A stretch of DNA of 7,051 nt, from positions 2,210,415 to 2,217,465 of the forward strand of contig CP070650.1 in NCBI GenBank assembly GCA_020354595.1. Direction: 5' to 3'. How positions within the stretch are numbered: the first letter of the stretch is position 1; each line of letters opens with the position of its first letter. Below the pieces are notes generated by a model. The model saw nothing but the letters and a program-made list of their open reading frames with translations. It was not told the origin of the DNA and made no database searches. Origin of the DNA: Myxococcales bacterium. Lineage in GTDB: Bacteria > Myxococcota_A > Polyangia > Polyangiales > Houyiibacteriaceae. The position numbers and the translations under genes were made by a program. Of the stretch, positions 1 to 6,920 are shown piece by piece.

Positions 1-139
1 CCTTCGAGTCGTCGATGACCTGCGCGTAGATGTGCTTGCTGCTGCGGAACACCGCGAGACGGGGTCGCTCGGAGGTGCCTTGCACCTTCTTGCGGATCCG
101 AAGCTTGCGCCGAGCGCGACCTGTGACTTTCTTCTGCAT
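1..139 (-). CDS. rplR: 50S ribosomal protein L18, 5' part (cut by window edge)
   Basis: L18 binds 5S rRNA, with L5 and (in E. coli) L25, and helps dock it into the central protuberance of the large subunit. Only the first 46 residues are in the window; the rest runs off the left edge. The basic N-terminus ([18 protein letters not shown]) is followed by the family signature [20 protein letters not shown], residues 26-45. The ATG at 139-137 shares one base with the rplF stop (TGATG), and a purine tract GGAAAGG at 156-150 lies 10 nt upstream. Its place after rplF is the normal spc order. The identification is firm; total length and C-terminus cannot be judged. Confidence 0.95.
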   Translation of the reverse strand, partial: MQKKVTGRARRKLRIRKKVQGTSERPRLAVFRSSKHIYAQVIDDSK

Positions 140-732
140 CATGCACCAGCCTTTCCGGCCTTGCCTGCCTTCTCGCGAATGCGCTCGCCCGTATAGCGGA
201 CACCCTTGCCGTTGTAGGGCTCGGGCGGACGCACCTGGCGAATCCGCGCGGCGATTCGACCCACGAGCTGCTTGTCGGGCGACTCGAGGTGAACGCGAGG
301 GAACTTCGTGCCGGCCTCGTCGATCGTCTCGACCTTGACCGACACCGCTTTGGGGATGTCCAGAATCGGCTGATGCGACAGGCCGACGGTCATCTTGAGC
401 TGATCGTTCTTGAACTCGGCGCGGTAGCCGACGCCGCGGAAATCAAGCGACTTCTTGTAGCCGGTGGCCACACCTTCCACCATGTTGTTCAAGATCGCCC
501 GGGTGAGACCCTGGTACTGAAGCCCGGTTTTCCCGGAGCCGGCAGCTGGCGAAACGGTGAGTTGGCCCTCTTCCTGGGCAACGACGACCTCGGGACGAAG
601 CGTGTGGGTGAGCTCGCCCTTCGGGCCCTTCGCCGTCACGTCCTGGCCGCTGATTGTGACCTGCACGCCCTGAGCGATCACGACCGGCTTCTTGCCGTTT
701 CGGGACTGCTTTCCTGTTTGCGTTTCGGTCAT
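139..732 (-). CDS. rplF: 50S ribosomal protein L6
   Basis: L6 is a two-domain large-subunit protein near the sarcin-ricin loop and the factor-binding site. The product is 197 aa, against about 178 usually. Family residues include NGKKPVVI near the N-terminus (12-19), GPKGEL at about 41-46, and the C-terminal RNA-binding signature [13 protein letters not shown] at about 168-180. The extra length is about nine residues before the usual start region and an Ala/Gly/Lys tail ([11 protein letters not shown]). I chose the ATG at 732-730 because the SD GAGG at 743-740 sits 7 nt upstream and the ATG overlaps the rpsH stop as TGATG. In-frame GTG (747, 735) and TTG (738) codons upstream are badly spaced from that SD. 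The end overlaps rplR by one base, suggesting translational coupling on both sides. Confidence 0.97.
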   Translation of the reverse strand: MTETQTGKQSRNGKKPVVIAQGVQVTISGQDVTAKGPKGELTHTLRPEVVVAQEEGQLTVSPAAGSGKTGLQYQGLTRAILNNMVEGVATGYKKSLDFRGVGYRAEFKNDQLKMTVGLSHQPILDIPKAVSVKVETIDEAGTKFPRVHLESPDKQLVGRIAARIRQVRPPEPYNGKGVRYTGERIREKAGKAGKAGA

Positions 733-1124
733 CACCAAACCTCGCACAAGACCTCGCCGCCCACTCGCTTGTCACGAGCGTCACGGTCGGTCATCACGCC
801 GGCGGACGTCGAGAGAATTGCAACGCCCATGCCGTTTTGAACGCGCGGGATGTCGCGGTGTCCGACGTAGAACCGTCGGCCTGGGCGACTCGCCCGGCGC
901 ATGCCCACGAACGCGCTCTGGCGGTCGCGGCTGTACTTGAGGAAGATCGTCAGGGTGTTCTGCACCCCGTCGTCCACTCGGTAGTCGTCGATGAAGCCCT
1001 CCTGCTTGAGGATCTCGGCGACCTGCACCTTGAGCTTCGAGGAAGGAAGCACCGTGTGCTCGTGCTGAGCCTGAGCGGCGTTCCGGATGCGCGTGAGCAT
1101 ATCAGCGATTGGATCGGTCATCAT
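732..1124 (-). CDS. rpsH: 30S ribosomal protein S8
   Basis: S8 is a primary 16S rRNA-binding protein of the 30S platform. In E. coli it is also the translational repressor of the spc operon. The product is 130 aa, the normal length. It begins MMTDPIADMLTRIRNA and ends with the S8 signature ILSTSAGVMTDRDARDKRVG (103-122) followed by GEVLCEVW. Two tandem ATGs are possible. AGGAGG at 1138-1133 is 8 nt from the first (1124) and 11 nt from the second (1121), so the first is preferred; the difference is one Met. The gene follows rpsN by 13 nt, the longest gap in the window, and its stop overlaps the rplF start. I see no clear copy of the E. coli S8 target hairpin around the rplX/rplE junction, but I did not fold the RNA. 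Confidence 0.97.
   Translation of the reverse strand: MMTDPIADMLTRIRNAAQAQHEHTVLPSSKLKVQVAEILKQEGFIDDYRVDDGVQNTLTIFLKYSRDRQSAFVGMRRASRPGRRFYVGHRDIPRVQNGMGVAILSTSAGVMTDRDARDKRVGGEVLCEVW
740..743 (-). promoter_or_regulatory. Shine-Dalgarno for rplF (decides start)
   Basis: GAGG on the minus strand inside the end of rpsH, 7 nt from the ATG at 732. It rules out the in-frame GTG at 747 and TTG at 738, giving a 197-residue L6. Confidence 0.7.
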
Positions 1125-1132
1125 GACGGTAC

Positions 1133-1138
1133 CCTCCT
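1133..1138 (-). promoter_or_regulatory. Shine-Dalgarno for rpsH (decides between tandem ATGs)
   Basis: AGGAGG on the minus strand begins at the last base of the rpsN stop codon. Spacing is 8 nt to the first ATG (1124) and 11 nt to the second (1121), favouring the first. Confidence 0.75.
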
Positions 1139-1323
1139 CACCAGCTCGACTTCGTGAGCCCCGGGATGTCTCCCGAAAGCCCGTATTTGCGGAGACAGAT
1201 GCGGCACATCTCGAACTTGCGATAGTAGCCGCGCGGACGTCCGCAGACCTTGCAACGATTGCGCTGTCGCACCGAGAACTTCGGTGTCTTTTCCATCTTG
1301 GCAAATGCTCGCTTACTAGCCAT
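1138..1323 (-). CDS. rpsN: 30S ribosomal protein S14, short zinc-binding (C+) type
   Basis: S14 helps assemble the 30S head next to S3 and S10. The 61-residue product is the short C+ form: two CxxC pairs at C24/C27 and C40/C43 form the expected zinc site, and the protein ends with the typical GLTKSSW. The C- form of E. coli and related bacteria is about 100 residues and lacks these cysteines. The C+ form therefore argues against a gamma- or betaproteobacterial host. The ATG at 1323-1321 has AGAGGA at 1334-1329, overlapping the rplE stop, 5 nt upstream. The gene sits between rplE and rpsH as in standard spc clusters. Many bacteria also carry a zinc-independent rpsN paralogue elsewhere; this window cannot show that. 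Confidence 0.97.
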   Translation of the reverse strand: MASKRAFAKMEKTPKFSVRQRNRCKVCGRPRGYYRKFEMCRICLRKYGLSGDIPGLTKSSW

Positions 1324-1332
1324 CTGCGTCCT

Positions 1333-1884
<552 letters not shown>

Positions 1885-1890
1885 GATGAA

Positions 1891-1894
1891 CCTC
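1891..1894 (-). promoter_or_regulatory. Shine-Dalgarno for rplE (decides start)
   Basis: GAGG on the minus strand overlaps the rplX stop and lies 6 nt from the ATG at 1884. An in-frame TTG at 1896 overlaps it and cannot use it. Confidence 0.7.
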
Positions 1895-2210
1895 AATCCA
1901 GGACCGAGCCGCTCTTCACGGCCACGCGCACGCGCTTGTCGGGGTCCTTCTTGTCGGCTTCGATGCGAACGCGTGTTCGCTCTTCGGTTTTCGGGTCGAC
2001 GAGCATCACGTTCGAGGCGTGGATGGGCATCTCCTTTTCGACGATGCCCGCCTCACGGAAACGGCGTGGGCTCTGGTGGCGCTTCACCCTGTTCACACCC
2101 TCCACGAGGATGAGATCGGCGCGGACCACCTGCAGGACGCGGCCTTTTTCGCCTTTGTCCCTGCCGGCGATGACCTGAACCAGGTCGCCCTTCTTGATAC
2201 GCGCAGCCAT
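1893..2210 (-). CDS. rplX: 50S ribosomal protein L24
   Basis: L24 is an assembly-initiating protein that binds the 5' domain of 23S rRNA, near the exit of the peptide tunnel. The product is 105 aa. The KOW motif is clear near the N-terminus ([20 protein letters not shown], about 8-27), followed by [10 protein letters not shown] (about 37-46) and the conserved [12 protein letters not shown] segment. The C-terminal strand region is charged ([16 protein letters not shown]). The ATG at 2210-2208 overlaps the rplN stop (TGATG), and GGAGG at 2222-2218 is 7 nt upstream. A GTG directly before it (2213) would leave only 4 nt to the SD and is less likely. The next gene is rplE after 8 nt, the standard order. 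Confidence 0.97.
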   Translation of the reverse strand: MAARIKKGDLVQVIAGRDKGEKGRVLQVVRADLILVEGVNRVKRHQSPRRFREAGIVEKEMPIHASNVMLVDPKTEERTRVRIEADKKDPDKRVRVAVKSGSVLD

Positions 2211-2578
2211 CACACCACCTCCGGCGCAAGAGAAACGATTTTCATGAAGCGCTTGGCGCGGAGCTCGCGCGCCACCGGGCCGAAGATACGAGTCCCGATG
2301 GGCTCGTTGTCCTTGGTGATGAGCACGGCGCTGTTGGTGTCGAACTTGATGTAGGTGCCGTCCGGCCGCTGGTACTCGCGCTTGGTACGAACGACGACGG
2401 CGCGAGCCACCTCTCCCTTTTTGACGCGGGCGGTCGGCAAGGCTTCCTTGATCGAGACGACGATGACATCGCCCAGGCCGGCGTACCGACGACGCGAGCC
2501 CCCGAGGACCTTGATGACGGCCACTCGCTTCGCGCCACTGTTGTCGGCGACATCCAGCTGTGTTTCGGTCTGGATCAT
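2210..2578 (-). CDS. rplN: 50S ribosomal protein L14
   Basis: L14 lies at the subunit interface, contributes to bridges B5 and B8, and is the docking site for the silencing factor RsfS. The product is 122 aa, exactly the usual bacterial length. It starts [18 protein letters not shown], has [20 protein letters not shown] (about 36-55) and ends with [19 protein letters not shown], all typical of the family. The ATG at 2578-2576 is preceded by GGAGG at 2590-2586 with 7 nt spacing, one of the best SDs in the window. In E. coli rplN is the first gene of a separate spc operon with its own promoter; here rpsQ ends only 2 nt upstream, so no intergenic promoter is possible. Confidence 0.98.
   Translation of the reverse strand: MIQTETQLDVADNSGAKRVAVIKVLGGSRRRYAGLGDVIVVSIKEALPTARVKKGEVARAVVVRTKREYQRPDGTYIKFDTNSAVLITKDNEPIGTRIFGPVARELRAKRFMKIVSLAPEVV
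2218..2222 (-). promoter_or_regulatory. Shine-Dalgarno for rplX (decides start)
   Basis: GGAGG on the minus strand within the last codons of rplN, 7 nt from the ATG at 2210 and only 4 nt from the adjacent in-frame GTG at 2213. The ATG is therefore preferred. Confidence 0.7.
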
Positions 2579-2580
2579 CG

Positions 2581-2898
2581 TTATACCTCCGGCGGCCTTT
2601 CGATCAGGCGCACGACCTCCCAGCGCTTCGTCTTGCTGCGGGGGCGGCAGGCGCGGATTTCGACGACGTCGTTCGTGCGATACTCGTTGGCCTCGTCGTG
2701 CGCGTGGAACTTCTTCTTGCGCTTGACGTACTTGCCATAGAACGGGTCACGCGCGCGGCGGATGACCTCGACCACCACGGTCTGTTGAGCACGCCCGGCG
2801 GTCTTCGTGTCGTTGACGACGCGTCCGACCAAACGTCGGCGGCGCCCGCGGCTCTTTTCGGCTTTCGGAGTCGGTTGCCTTGGCTCTGCAGTGCTCAT
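2581..2898 (-). CDS. rpsQ: 30S ribosomal protein S17 with N-terminal extension
   Basis: S17 is a primary 16S rRNA-binding protein (OB fold) of the 30S body. The core is clear: [10 protein letters not shown] (23-32), [10 protein letters not shown] (51-60), [20 protein letters not shown] (65-84) and [16 protein letters not shown] (85-100). The product is 105 aa against about 84-89 in most bacteria. About 18 of the extra residues are a basic, Pro/Arg-rich N-terminal extension. A further five or so lie in the first strand-to-strand loop (TAGRAQQ, 33-39), where E. coli has a shorter turn. The ATG at 2898-2896 is supported by GGAG at 2911-2908, 9 nt upstream and overlapping the rpmC stop. A downstream TTG at 2832 would remove the extension but has no SD. 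The gap to rplN is 2 nt. Confidence 0.95.
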   Translation of the reverse strand: MSTAEPRQPTPKAEKSRGRRRRLVGRVVNDTKTAGRAQQTVVVEVIRRARDPFYGKYVKRKKKFHAHDEANEYRTNDVVEIRACRPRSKTKRWEVVRLIERPPEV

Positions 2899-2904
2899 GG
2901 CCGA

Positions 2905-3111
2905 TTACTCCTTGTTGGCCGCTTCCGCGCGGCGCTCGGTGAGAATGGTCTTCACGCGGGCCAGATCCCGGCGAAGCTTTTGAATCGAGCTCGTGTCGTC
3001 GAGCTGGTTGGTGTGATTGTCGAAGCGCGCCTTCCAAAGCTGGCGGCGCAGATCGCCCTCGAGGACCGAGAGCTCTTCGAGCGTGTTGCCACGGATGTCT
3101 TCGGATTTCAT
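2905..3111 (-). CDS. rpmC: 50S ribosomal protein L29
   Basis: L29 is a small helical protein next to L23 at the tunnel exit, part of the docking area for trigger factor and SRP. The product is 68 aa, normal for the family, beginning [18 protein letters not shown] with the characteristic [20 protein letters not shown] (26-45) and a second helix with [16 protein letters not shown]. The reading frame is open upstream, but the ATG at 3111-3109 is chosen because it gives the family length, overlaps the rplP stop as ATGA, and has GGGAGG at 3124-3119 with 7 nt spacing. Its place between rplP and rpsQ is standard. Confidence 0.96.
   Translation of the reverse strand: MKSEDIRGNTLEELSVLEGDLRRQLWKARFDNHTNQLDDTSSIQKLRRDLARVKTILTERRAEAANKE
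2908..2911 (-). promoter_or_regulatory. Shine-Dalgarno for rpsQ (supports the extended N-terminus)
   Basis: GGAG on the minus strand directly before the rpmC stop, 9 nt from the ATG at 2898. The alternative TTG at 2832, which would remove the N-terminal extension of S17, has no purine-rich SD. Confidence 0.65.
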
Positions 3112-3524
3112 AGCTCGGCCTCCCTGCTGCGGAACGCGGTCTTGAGTGGGAGCTTGTGCGCGGCGAGCTGGAACGCCTCGCGTGCCACGTCCTCGGGCAC
3201 GCCCTGGATTTCGTAGAGCATGCGCCCCGGCTTGATGACGCACACCCACCCTTCGACGCTGCCCTTGCCCTTACCCTGCCGAGTTTCGAGCGGCTTCTTG
3301 GTGATCGGCTTGTCCGGGAAGATGCGGATGAAGAGCTGCCCCTGCCGCTTCACCTTTCGCTGGATCGTCATACGAGCGGCCTCGATCTGCCGTTGGCTGA
3401 TGCGCCCTGGCTCGAGAGCCTGCAGCCCGAAGTCGCCGAACGAGACTTTCGAGCCTCGATACGCCTTGCCGCGCATGCGGCCCTTCTGCATTTTTCGGAA
3501 CTTGGTTTTCTTTGGTTGAAGCAT
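3108..3524 (-). CDS. rplP: 50S ribosomal protein L16
   Basis: L16 is a late-assembling large-subunit protein near the A-site tRNA elbow and the peptidyl transferase centre. The product is 138 aa, the family norm. It starts [20 protein letters not shown], contains the conserved [16 protein letters not shown] (41-56), and has the basic loop [15 protein letters not shown] (80-94); Arg82 aligns with E. coli Arg81, the residue hydroxylated there by RoxA (YcfD). The ATG at 3524-3522 is 6 nt from AAGGA at 3535-3531, which overlaps the rpsC stop. It overlaps rpmC by 4 nt, so the two are probably translationally coupled. Confidence 0.98.
   Translation of the reverse strand: MLQPKKTKFRKMQKGRMRGKAYRGSKVSFGDFGLQALEPGRISQRQIEAARMTIQRKVKRQGQLFIRIFPDKPITKKPLETRQGKGKGSVEGWVCVIKPGRMLYEIQGVPEDVAREAFQLAAHKLPLKTAFRSREAEL
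3119..3124 (-). promoter_or_regulatory. Shine-Dalgarno for rpmC (decides start)
   Basis: GGGAGG on the minus strand inside the end of rplP, 7 nt from the ATG at 3111. It fixes the start of L29 in a frame that is open far upstream. Confidence 0.75.
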
Positions 3525-3533
3525 GGCTCGTCC

Positions 3534-4196
3534 TTACGTCCGGGCACCGATGGCCGAAGCGCCGGGGCGCTGCGGGAGTTGCTCACCCTTGAAGATCCAG
3601 CACTTGATACCGACGGTGCCGGCCTTGGTGTGTGCCGTGACCTCGCCGTAATCGATGTCGGCGCGGAGCGTGTGAAGCGGCACGCGGCCTTCGCGGTACC
3701 ACTCGGTACGCGCGATCTCGGCGCCACCGAGGCGGCCACCGGCCGTGACTCGGATGCCCTTGACGCCGAACTTCATCGCGGTCTGCACGGCCTTTTTCAT
3801 GGCGCGGCGGAACGCGACACGGCGCTCGAGCTGCGTGGCGATGTTCTCGGCGACGAGCTGCGCGTTGGTCTCGGCCTTTCGGACCTCCTGAATGTCGAGG
3901 AACAGCTCGTTCTGCGTGAGCTTCTGGAGCTCGGTCTTGAGCTGCTCGACGCCCGCGCCGCGCTTGCCGATGATGATGCCGGGGCGCGAGGTGTAGATGA
4001 CCACCTTGGCCTTGTTGGCCGCACGCTCGATTTCGATGTCGGCGATGCCCGCATGGGCGAACTTCTTCCGTATTGCGCTCTTGAGCTTCAGGTCTTCATG
4101 AAGCCACTTCGCGTAGTTCTTGTCCTCGTACCACTTGGATTTCCACGTCTTCACGACGCCGAGACGGAACCCATAAGGATGTACTTTCTGACCCAC
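3534..4196 (-). CDS. rpsC: 30S ribosomal protein S3
   Basis: S3 sits at the mRNA entry channel of the 30S head and, with S4 and S5, unwinds structured mRNA. The product is 220 aa. It begins [17 protein letters not shown] after the initiator; a type II KH domain carries the GxxG loop as GKRG (77-80); the basic patch RRAMKK (130-135) matches the E. coli residues R131, R132 and K135 linked to helicase activity; the C-terminal domain contains [19 protein letters not shown] (153-171). The start is GTG (4196-4194), required because conserved GQKVHP follows directly and no ATG precedes it in frame. The upstream purine tract AAGAGAG is only a partial SD, 7 nt away. The gap after rplV is 3 nt, so reinitiation after rplV is plausible. 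Confidence 0.97.
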   Translation of the reverse strand: MGQKVHPYGFRLGVVKTWKSKWYEDKNYAKWLHEDLKLKSAIRKKFAHAGIADIEIERAANKAKVVIYTSRPGIIIGKRGAGVEQLKTELQKLTQNELFLDIQEVRKAETNAQLVAENIATQLERRVAFRRAMKKAVQTAMKFGVKGIRVTAGGRLGGAEIARTEWYREGRVPLHTLRADIDYGEVTAHTKAGTVGIKCWIFKGEQLPQRPGASAIGART

Positions 4197-4199
4197 CGT

Positions 4200-4550
4200 T
4201 TAGCTCTCTTCCCCATCGCTCACGACGACGGTGATGTGACTCATTCCCTTGACGATGCGCGTGGCACGGCCCTGAGCGCGCGGGCGCCAGCGCCGCATGT
4301 GCTGGTTCGGCGCCATGTCCGCGAAGGCGGTCTTCACGACCAGATCGTCGAGGTTGATTTCTTCGTTCTTCTGCTTGGCGTTGGCGATGGCGCTGTTGAT
4401 GCACTTCGCCACGATCGGAGCCGCCGACTTCGTCGTGAACCGTAGCTCGTTGAGAGCATCGGCGACGTTTTTGCCACGCACCATGTTCAGCACGACCCGC
4501 GCCTTGCGAGGCGAAATCCGCTGAAAACGCGCTTTTGCGACCGCTTCCAT
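4200..4550 (-). CDS. rplV: 50S ribosomal protein L22
   Basis: L22 binds all 23S rRNA domains, and its long beta hairpin lines the peptide exit tunnel at the constriction with L4. The product is 116 aa, near the family norm of 110-115. It shows the N-terminal RISPRKARVVLNMVRGKNV (11-29), NSAIANAKQK (52-61), and the hairpin APNQHMRRWRPRAQGRATRI (80-99), where changes in other species give macrolide resistance; the hairpin here looks ordinary. The ATG at 4550-4548 has AAGAGG at 4561-4556, formed by the last codons of rpsS, with 5 nt spacing. The gap after rpsS is 2 nt. Confidence 0.98.
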   Translation of the reverse strand: MEAVAKARFQRISPRKARVVLNMVRGKNVADALNELRFTTKSAAPIVAKCINSAIANAKQKNEEINLDDLVVKTAFADMAPNQHMRRWRPRAQGRATRIVKGMSHITVVVSDGEES

Positions 4551-4552
4551 GA

Positions 4553-4855
4553 TTACCTCTTACCCGTCTGCGGGTTGATCTTGCGGCCACCCTTCCTGTC
4601 CGAGGCGTGGCCGCCGAACGTCCGGGTGGGCGCGAACTCGCCGAGCTTGTGCCCGACCATGTTCTCGGTGACGAAGACCGTGACGAACTTGCGGCCGTTG
4701 TGAACCGCAAAGGTGTGCCCGACGAAATCGGGAGTCACGGTCGAACGACGCGACCAAGTGCGGATCATCTTCTTGTCGCCCGACTTGTTCGCAGCCTCGA
4801 CCTTCTTTTCGAGATGGTCGTCGATGAACGGACCCTTTTTGACTGAACGCGCCAT
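4553..4855 (-). CDS. rpsS: 30S ribosomal protein S19
   Basis: S19 is a 30S head protein that pairs with S13 and contacts the large subunit and A-site tRNA. The product is 100 aa; the family is usually 90-95. It starts [18 protein letters not shown], has [18 protein letters not shown] (32-49) and [20 protein letters not shown] (51-70), then GEFAPTRTF and a basic tail ending NPQTGKR. The ATG at 4855-4853 shares one base with the rplB stop (TAATG). There is no strong SD: only GGAAGAAGAAG from the C-terminal Lys codons of rplB lies upstream. Initiation may therefore depend on coupling to rplB translation. The frame is open further upstream, but that part is only the shadow of rplB. Confidence 0.96.
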   Translation of the reverse strand: MARSVKKGPFIDDHLEKKVEAANKSGDKKMIRTWSRRSTVTPDFVGHTFAVHNGRKFVTVFVTENMVGHKLGEFAPTRTFGGHASDRKGGRKINPQTGKR

Positions 4856-5682
4856 TACTTCTTCTTCCGCTTGCGAACGATGTACTTGTCGGTCGCCTTG
4901 TTCTTTCTGGTCTTGAGCCCCTTGGCGAGCTGGCCCCACGGCGAGCACGGATGACGTCCGCCCGCGGTGCGACCCTCACCACCACCCATCGGGTGGTCGA
5001 CCGGGTTCATGGTGGTGCCGCGGTTGTGCGGGCGCTTGCCCATCCAACGGCTGCGGCCCGCCTTGCCGAGGGTCACGCGCGCATGAAGCGAGTTGCTGAC
5101 CTGCCCGACCGTCGCGCGGCAATTCAGGTGCACCATGCGCACTTCGTGCGACGGCAACCGAATCTGCGCGTAGTCACCGTCCTTGGCCATGAGCTGGGCG
5201 GCGGTGCCGGCCGAGCGCACGAGTTGCGCCCCCTTGCCGATCTTCAGCTCGATGTTGTGGATCATCGTGCCGAGCGGCATGTCGCGAAGGCGCATGGCGT
5301 TGCCGGGCTTCACGTCGGCGTTCTTCGAGGAGATCACCTGGGCGCCAACCCGGAGCCCGTCCGGTGCCAAGATGTAGCTCTTCTCGCCGTCCGCATAGTG
5401 AAGAAGCGCGATGCGAGCCGAACGGTTCGGATCGTATTCGATCGCCTTCACGGTCGCCGGCACGCCGACTTTGTTCCGCTTGAAGTCGATCTTGCGGTAA
5501 CGCTGCTTGTGCCCGCCTCCGCGGAAGCGTGAGGTGATGCGCCCCTGATTGTTGCGGCCGGCGGTCTGCTTCTTGGCGTCGAGGAGCTTCTTTTCCGGCT
5601 TCCCGCGCGTGATCATCTCGAAGTCCGGCGCTTCGTAGAAGCGGCGGGACGGAGACGTAGGTTTGAACTTACGGATTGCCAT
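4855..5682 (-). CDS. rplB: 50S ribosomal protein L2
   Basis: L2 is a primary 23S rRNA-binding protein needed for subunit joining and for the peptidyl transferase centre. The product is 275 aa, the normal length. Seen in order are KPTSPSRRF (7-15), [20 protein letters not shown] (42-61), [20 protein letters not shown] (82-101), LARSAGT-like LVRSAGT (154-160), and the C-terminal [13 protein letters not shown] (226-238). His230 aligns with E. coli His229, important for peptidyl transferase activity; two positions later a Met replaces the E. coli His. The end is Lys/Arg-rich. The ATG at 5682-5680 has GAGGG at 5696-5692, 9 nt away, and lies 2 nt after rplW. The stop overlaps the rpsS start. Confidence 0.98.
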   Translation of the reverse strand: MAIRKFKPTSPSRRFYEAPDFEMITRGKPEKKLLDAKKQTAGRNNQGRITSRFRGGGHKQRYRKIDFKRNKVGVPATVKAIEYDPNRSARIALLHYADGEKSYILAPDGLRVGAQVISSKNADVKPGNAMRLRDMPLGTMIHNIELKIGKGAQLVRSAGTAAQLMAKDGDYAQIRLPSHEVRMVHLNCRATVGQVSNSLHARVTLGKAGRSRWMGKRPHNRGTTMNPVDHPMGGGEGRTAGGRHPCSPWGQLAKGLKTRKNKATDKYIVRKRKKK

Positions 5683-5684
5683 GA

Positions 5685-5975
5685 TCAGACACCCTCGAAG
5701 AAGTCGATCGAGTCGCCCTCACGGACGGTGACGATCGCCTTTTTCCAGTTGCGGGTCTTGGCGTATGTGCGGCCCATGCGGCGCATGTGGCCTCGCATCA
5801 CCAGTGTGTTGACTTCATCGACGGTAACCTTGAACAAGGTCTCGACCGCGTCCTTGATTTGGTGCTTGTTCGCGCCGAGATCGACCTCGAACACGTACTT
5901 GTTCTGTTCCTCGCGAAGCTTGGCGCCCTTCTCGGTGAGGTAGAGGGGCCGCTTGATTACGTCTTCGACGTGCAT
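5685..5975 (-). CDS. rplW: 50S ribosomal protein L23
   Basis: L23 lies at the tunnel exit and is the main docking site for trigger factor and SRP. The product is 96 aa, the family norm. It begins [20 protein letters not shown], has [20 protein letters not shown] (26-45), the [11 protein letters not shown] segment (48-58) and the rRNA-binding loop [20 protein letters not shown] (61-80). The ATG at 5975-5973 overlaps the rplD stop as TGATG, and GAGG at 5987-5984 is 8 nt upstream. A GTG three codons earlier (5984) overlaps that SD and is rejected, as is a GTG at 5978. The gap to rplB is 2 nt. Confidence 0.97.
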   Translation of the reverse strand: MHVEDVIKRPLYLTEKGAKLREEQNKYVFEVDLGANKHQIKDAVETLFKVTVDEVNTLVMRGHMRRMGRTYAKTRNWKKAIVTVREGDSIDFFEGV

Positions 5976-6595
5976 CACTGACACCTCGCTTCCAGAGCTT
6001 CTACCGCGGTCTCAGTGAGCACGAGATGCTCGTGCCGGAGCAGGTCGTACAGATTCACTCCCTCGGGCCGCAGAACCGAATGGTTCTGAAGATTGCGCGC
6101 GCTGAGGCGCAACTTGTCGTTGTCGCCGTCGACGATGAGGGCCCCGCTGTCGACCTTCAGCTTGCCGAGCACCTCGACGAGCTTCTTGGTCTTGATCTCG
6201 GCGAGCTCGAAGTCCTTGACGACCTGGAGCTTGCCCTCGCGAAGCTTGAGGCTGAGCGCGCCCTTGAGCGCGCCGAGCCGCATCTTGCGCGGAGGCCGGT
6301 AGCCGAAGTCGCGGGGCTTCGGGCCGTGGACCACGCCGCCACCAACGAAGATCGGAGCGCGACGCGAGCCATGGCGGGCATTACCCGTGCCCTTCTGCTT
6401 GTACAGTTTGCGCCCGGTCGCGCTGACCTCGGCTCGCGTCTGAGCCGAAGCCGCGCCCTTGCGCTTGCTGGCGAGCTGCGCCTTGAGGACGTCGTAGAGA
6501 ACGGCCTCGTTCACGGTCGCATCGAAGACCGTATCGGAGAGCTCGATCTCTCCGACACCCTTCCCGCTCAAGTTTCTGACTTTGACCTTGGGCAT
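5975..6595 (-). CDS. rplD: 50S ribosomal protein L4
   Basis: L4 binds 23S rRNA; its long loop reaches the peptide tunnel constriction opposite L22. In E. coli it also represses the S10 operon. The product is 206 aa, near the family norm of about 201. The extended loop is unmistakable: TGRKLYKQKGTGNARHGSRR (60-79) then APIFVGGGVVHGPKPRDF (80-97). The C-terminal domain shows LIVDGDN and SARNLQNHSVLRPEGVNLYD. The ATG at 6595-6593 follows the rpsJ stop by 12 nt; AAGG at 6609-6606, starting inside that stop, is a moderate SD 10 nt upstream. The gene normally here between rpsJ and rplD, rplC (L3), is absent. The stop overlaps the rplW start. Confidence 0.98.
   Translation of the reverse strand: MPKVKVRNLSGKGVGEIELSDTVFDATVNEAVLYDVLKAQLASKRKGAASAQTRAEVSATGRKLYKQKGTGNARHGSRRAPIFVGGGVVHGPKPRDFGYRPPRKMRLGALKGALSLKLREGKLQVVKDFELAEIKTKKLVEVLGKLKVDSGALIVDGDNDKLRLSARNLQNHSVLRPEGVNLYDLLRHEHLVLTETAVEALEARCQ
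5984..5987 (-). promoter_or_regulatory. Shine-Dalgarno for rplW (decides start)
   Basis: GAGG on the minus strand inside the end of rplD, 8 nt from the ATG at 5975. It overlaps the upstream GTG at 5984 and is too near the GTG at 5978, so the ATG is preferred. Confidence 0.7.
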
Positions 6596-6607
6596 TGAAG
6601 TACCGCC

Positions 6608-6916
6608 TTACGACTTGATCTCCACGTCGACGCCCGCCGAAAGATCCAGCTTCATGAGCGCGTCGAGTGTCTGCTGAGTGGGGTCCAGGATGTCGAGAAG
6701 TCGCTTGTGGGTTCGAATCTCGAACTGTTCACGCGACTTCTTGTCGATGTGGGGCCCACGCAGCACGGTGTACTTGTTGATGCGTGTCGGCAGCGGAATC
6801 GGACCCGCGACTCGCGCACCCGTGCGCTTCGCCGTGTCGACGATTTCCGTCGCCGATTGATCCAACAACCGGTGATCGTAGGCCTTGAGCCGAATTCGGA
6901 TCTTGTTCGCTGCCAT
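6608..6916 (-). CDS. rpsJ: 30S ribosomal protein S10 (NusE)
   Basis: S10 is a 30S head protein; free S10 (NusE) pairs with NusB in transcription antitermination and links transcription to translation through NusG. The product is 102 aa, the usual length. It shows [17 protein letters not shown] (5-21), [20 protein letters not shown] (38-57), the [16 protein letters not shown] segment (61-76) and the ending [12 protein letters not shown]. The ATG at 6916-6914 lies 4 nt after the tuf stop, with only a weak SD (AGAG at 6927-6924) inside tuf. In E. coli rpsJ is the first gene of its operon with a long regulatory leader; here it directly follows tuf. The next gene is rplD, not the expected rplC. 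Confidence 0.98.
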   Translation of the reverse strand: MAANKIRIRLKAYDHRLLDQSATEIVDTAKRTGARVAGPIPLPTRINKYTVLRGPHIDKKSREQFEIRTHKRLLDILDPTQQTLDALMKLDLSAGVDVEIKS

Positions 6917-6920
6917 CTGA

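Noticed and set aside
1125..1137. Longest intergenic gap (rpsN to rpsH) as a possible regulatory site
   Set aside because: The 13 nt are accounted for by the rpsH Shine-Dalgarno and spacer; there is no room for a promoter or hairpin.
1885..1892. Possible S8-binding repressor hairpin near the start of rplE, as in E. coli
   Set aside because: The gap is only 8 nt and I could not see the paired stem and core bases by eye; RNA folding of about 1850-1930 would be needed to support it.
3156..4445. A 429-codon plus-strand open frame antisense to rplP, rpsC and part of rplV
   Set aside because: It is a shadow of GC-rich genes on the other strand: the opposite frames encode highly conserved S3, L16 and L22, and the plus-strand product shows no family motif and has repetitive Leu/Asp/Arg composition.
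4856..4948. Upstream extension of the rpsS frame giving a 131-residue product
   Set aside because: The extra 31 residues overlap rplB and resemble no S19; the conserved [10 protein letters not shown] start lies at 4855.
4981..4997. Perfect 7-bp inverted repeat with a 3-nt loop (ACCACCC-ATC-GGGTGGT)
   Set aside because: It lies within the rplB codons for the conserved DHPMGGG motif, has no T-run after it, and is explained by the protein sequence, so it is not called as a terminator or operator.
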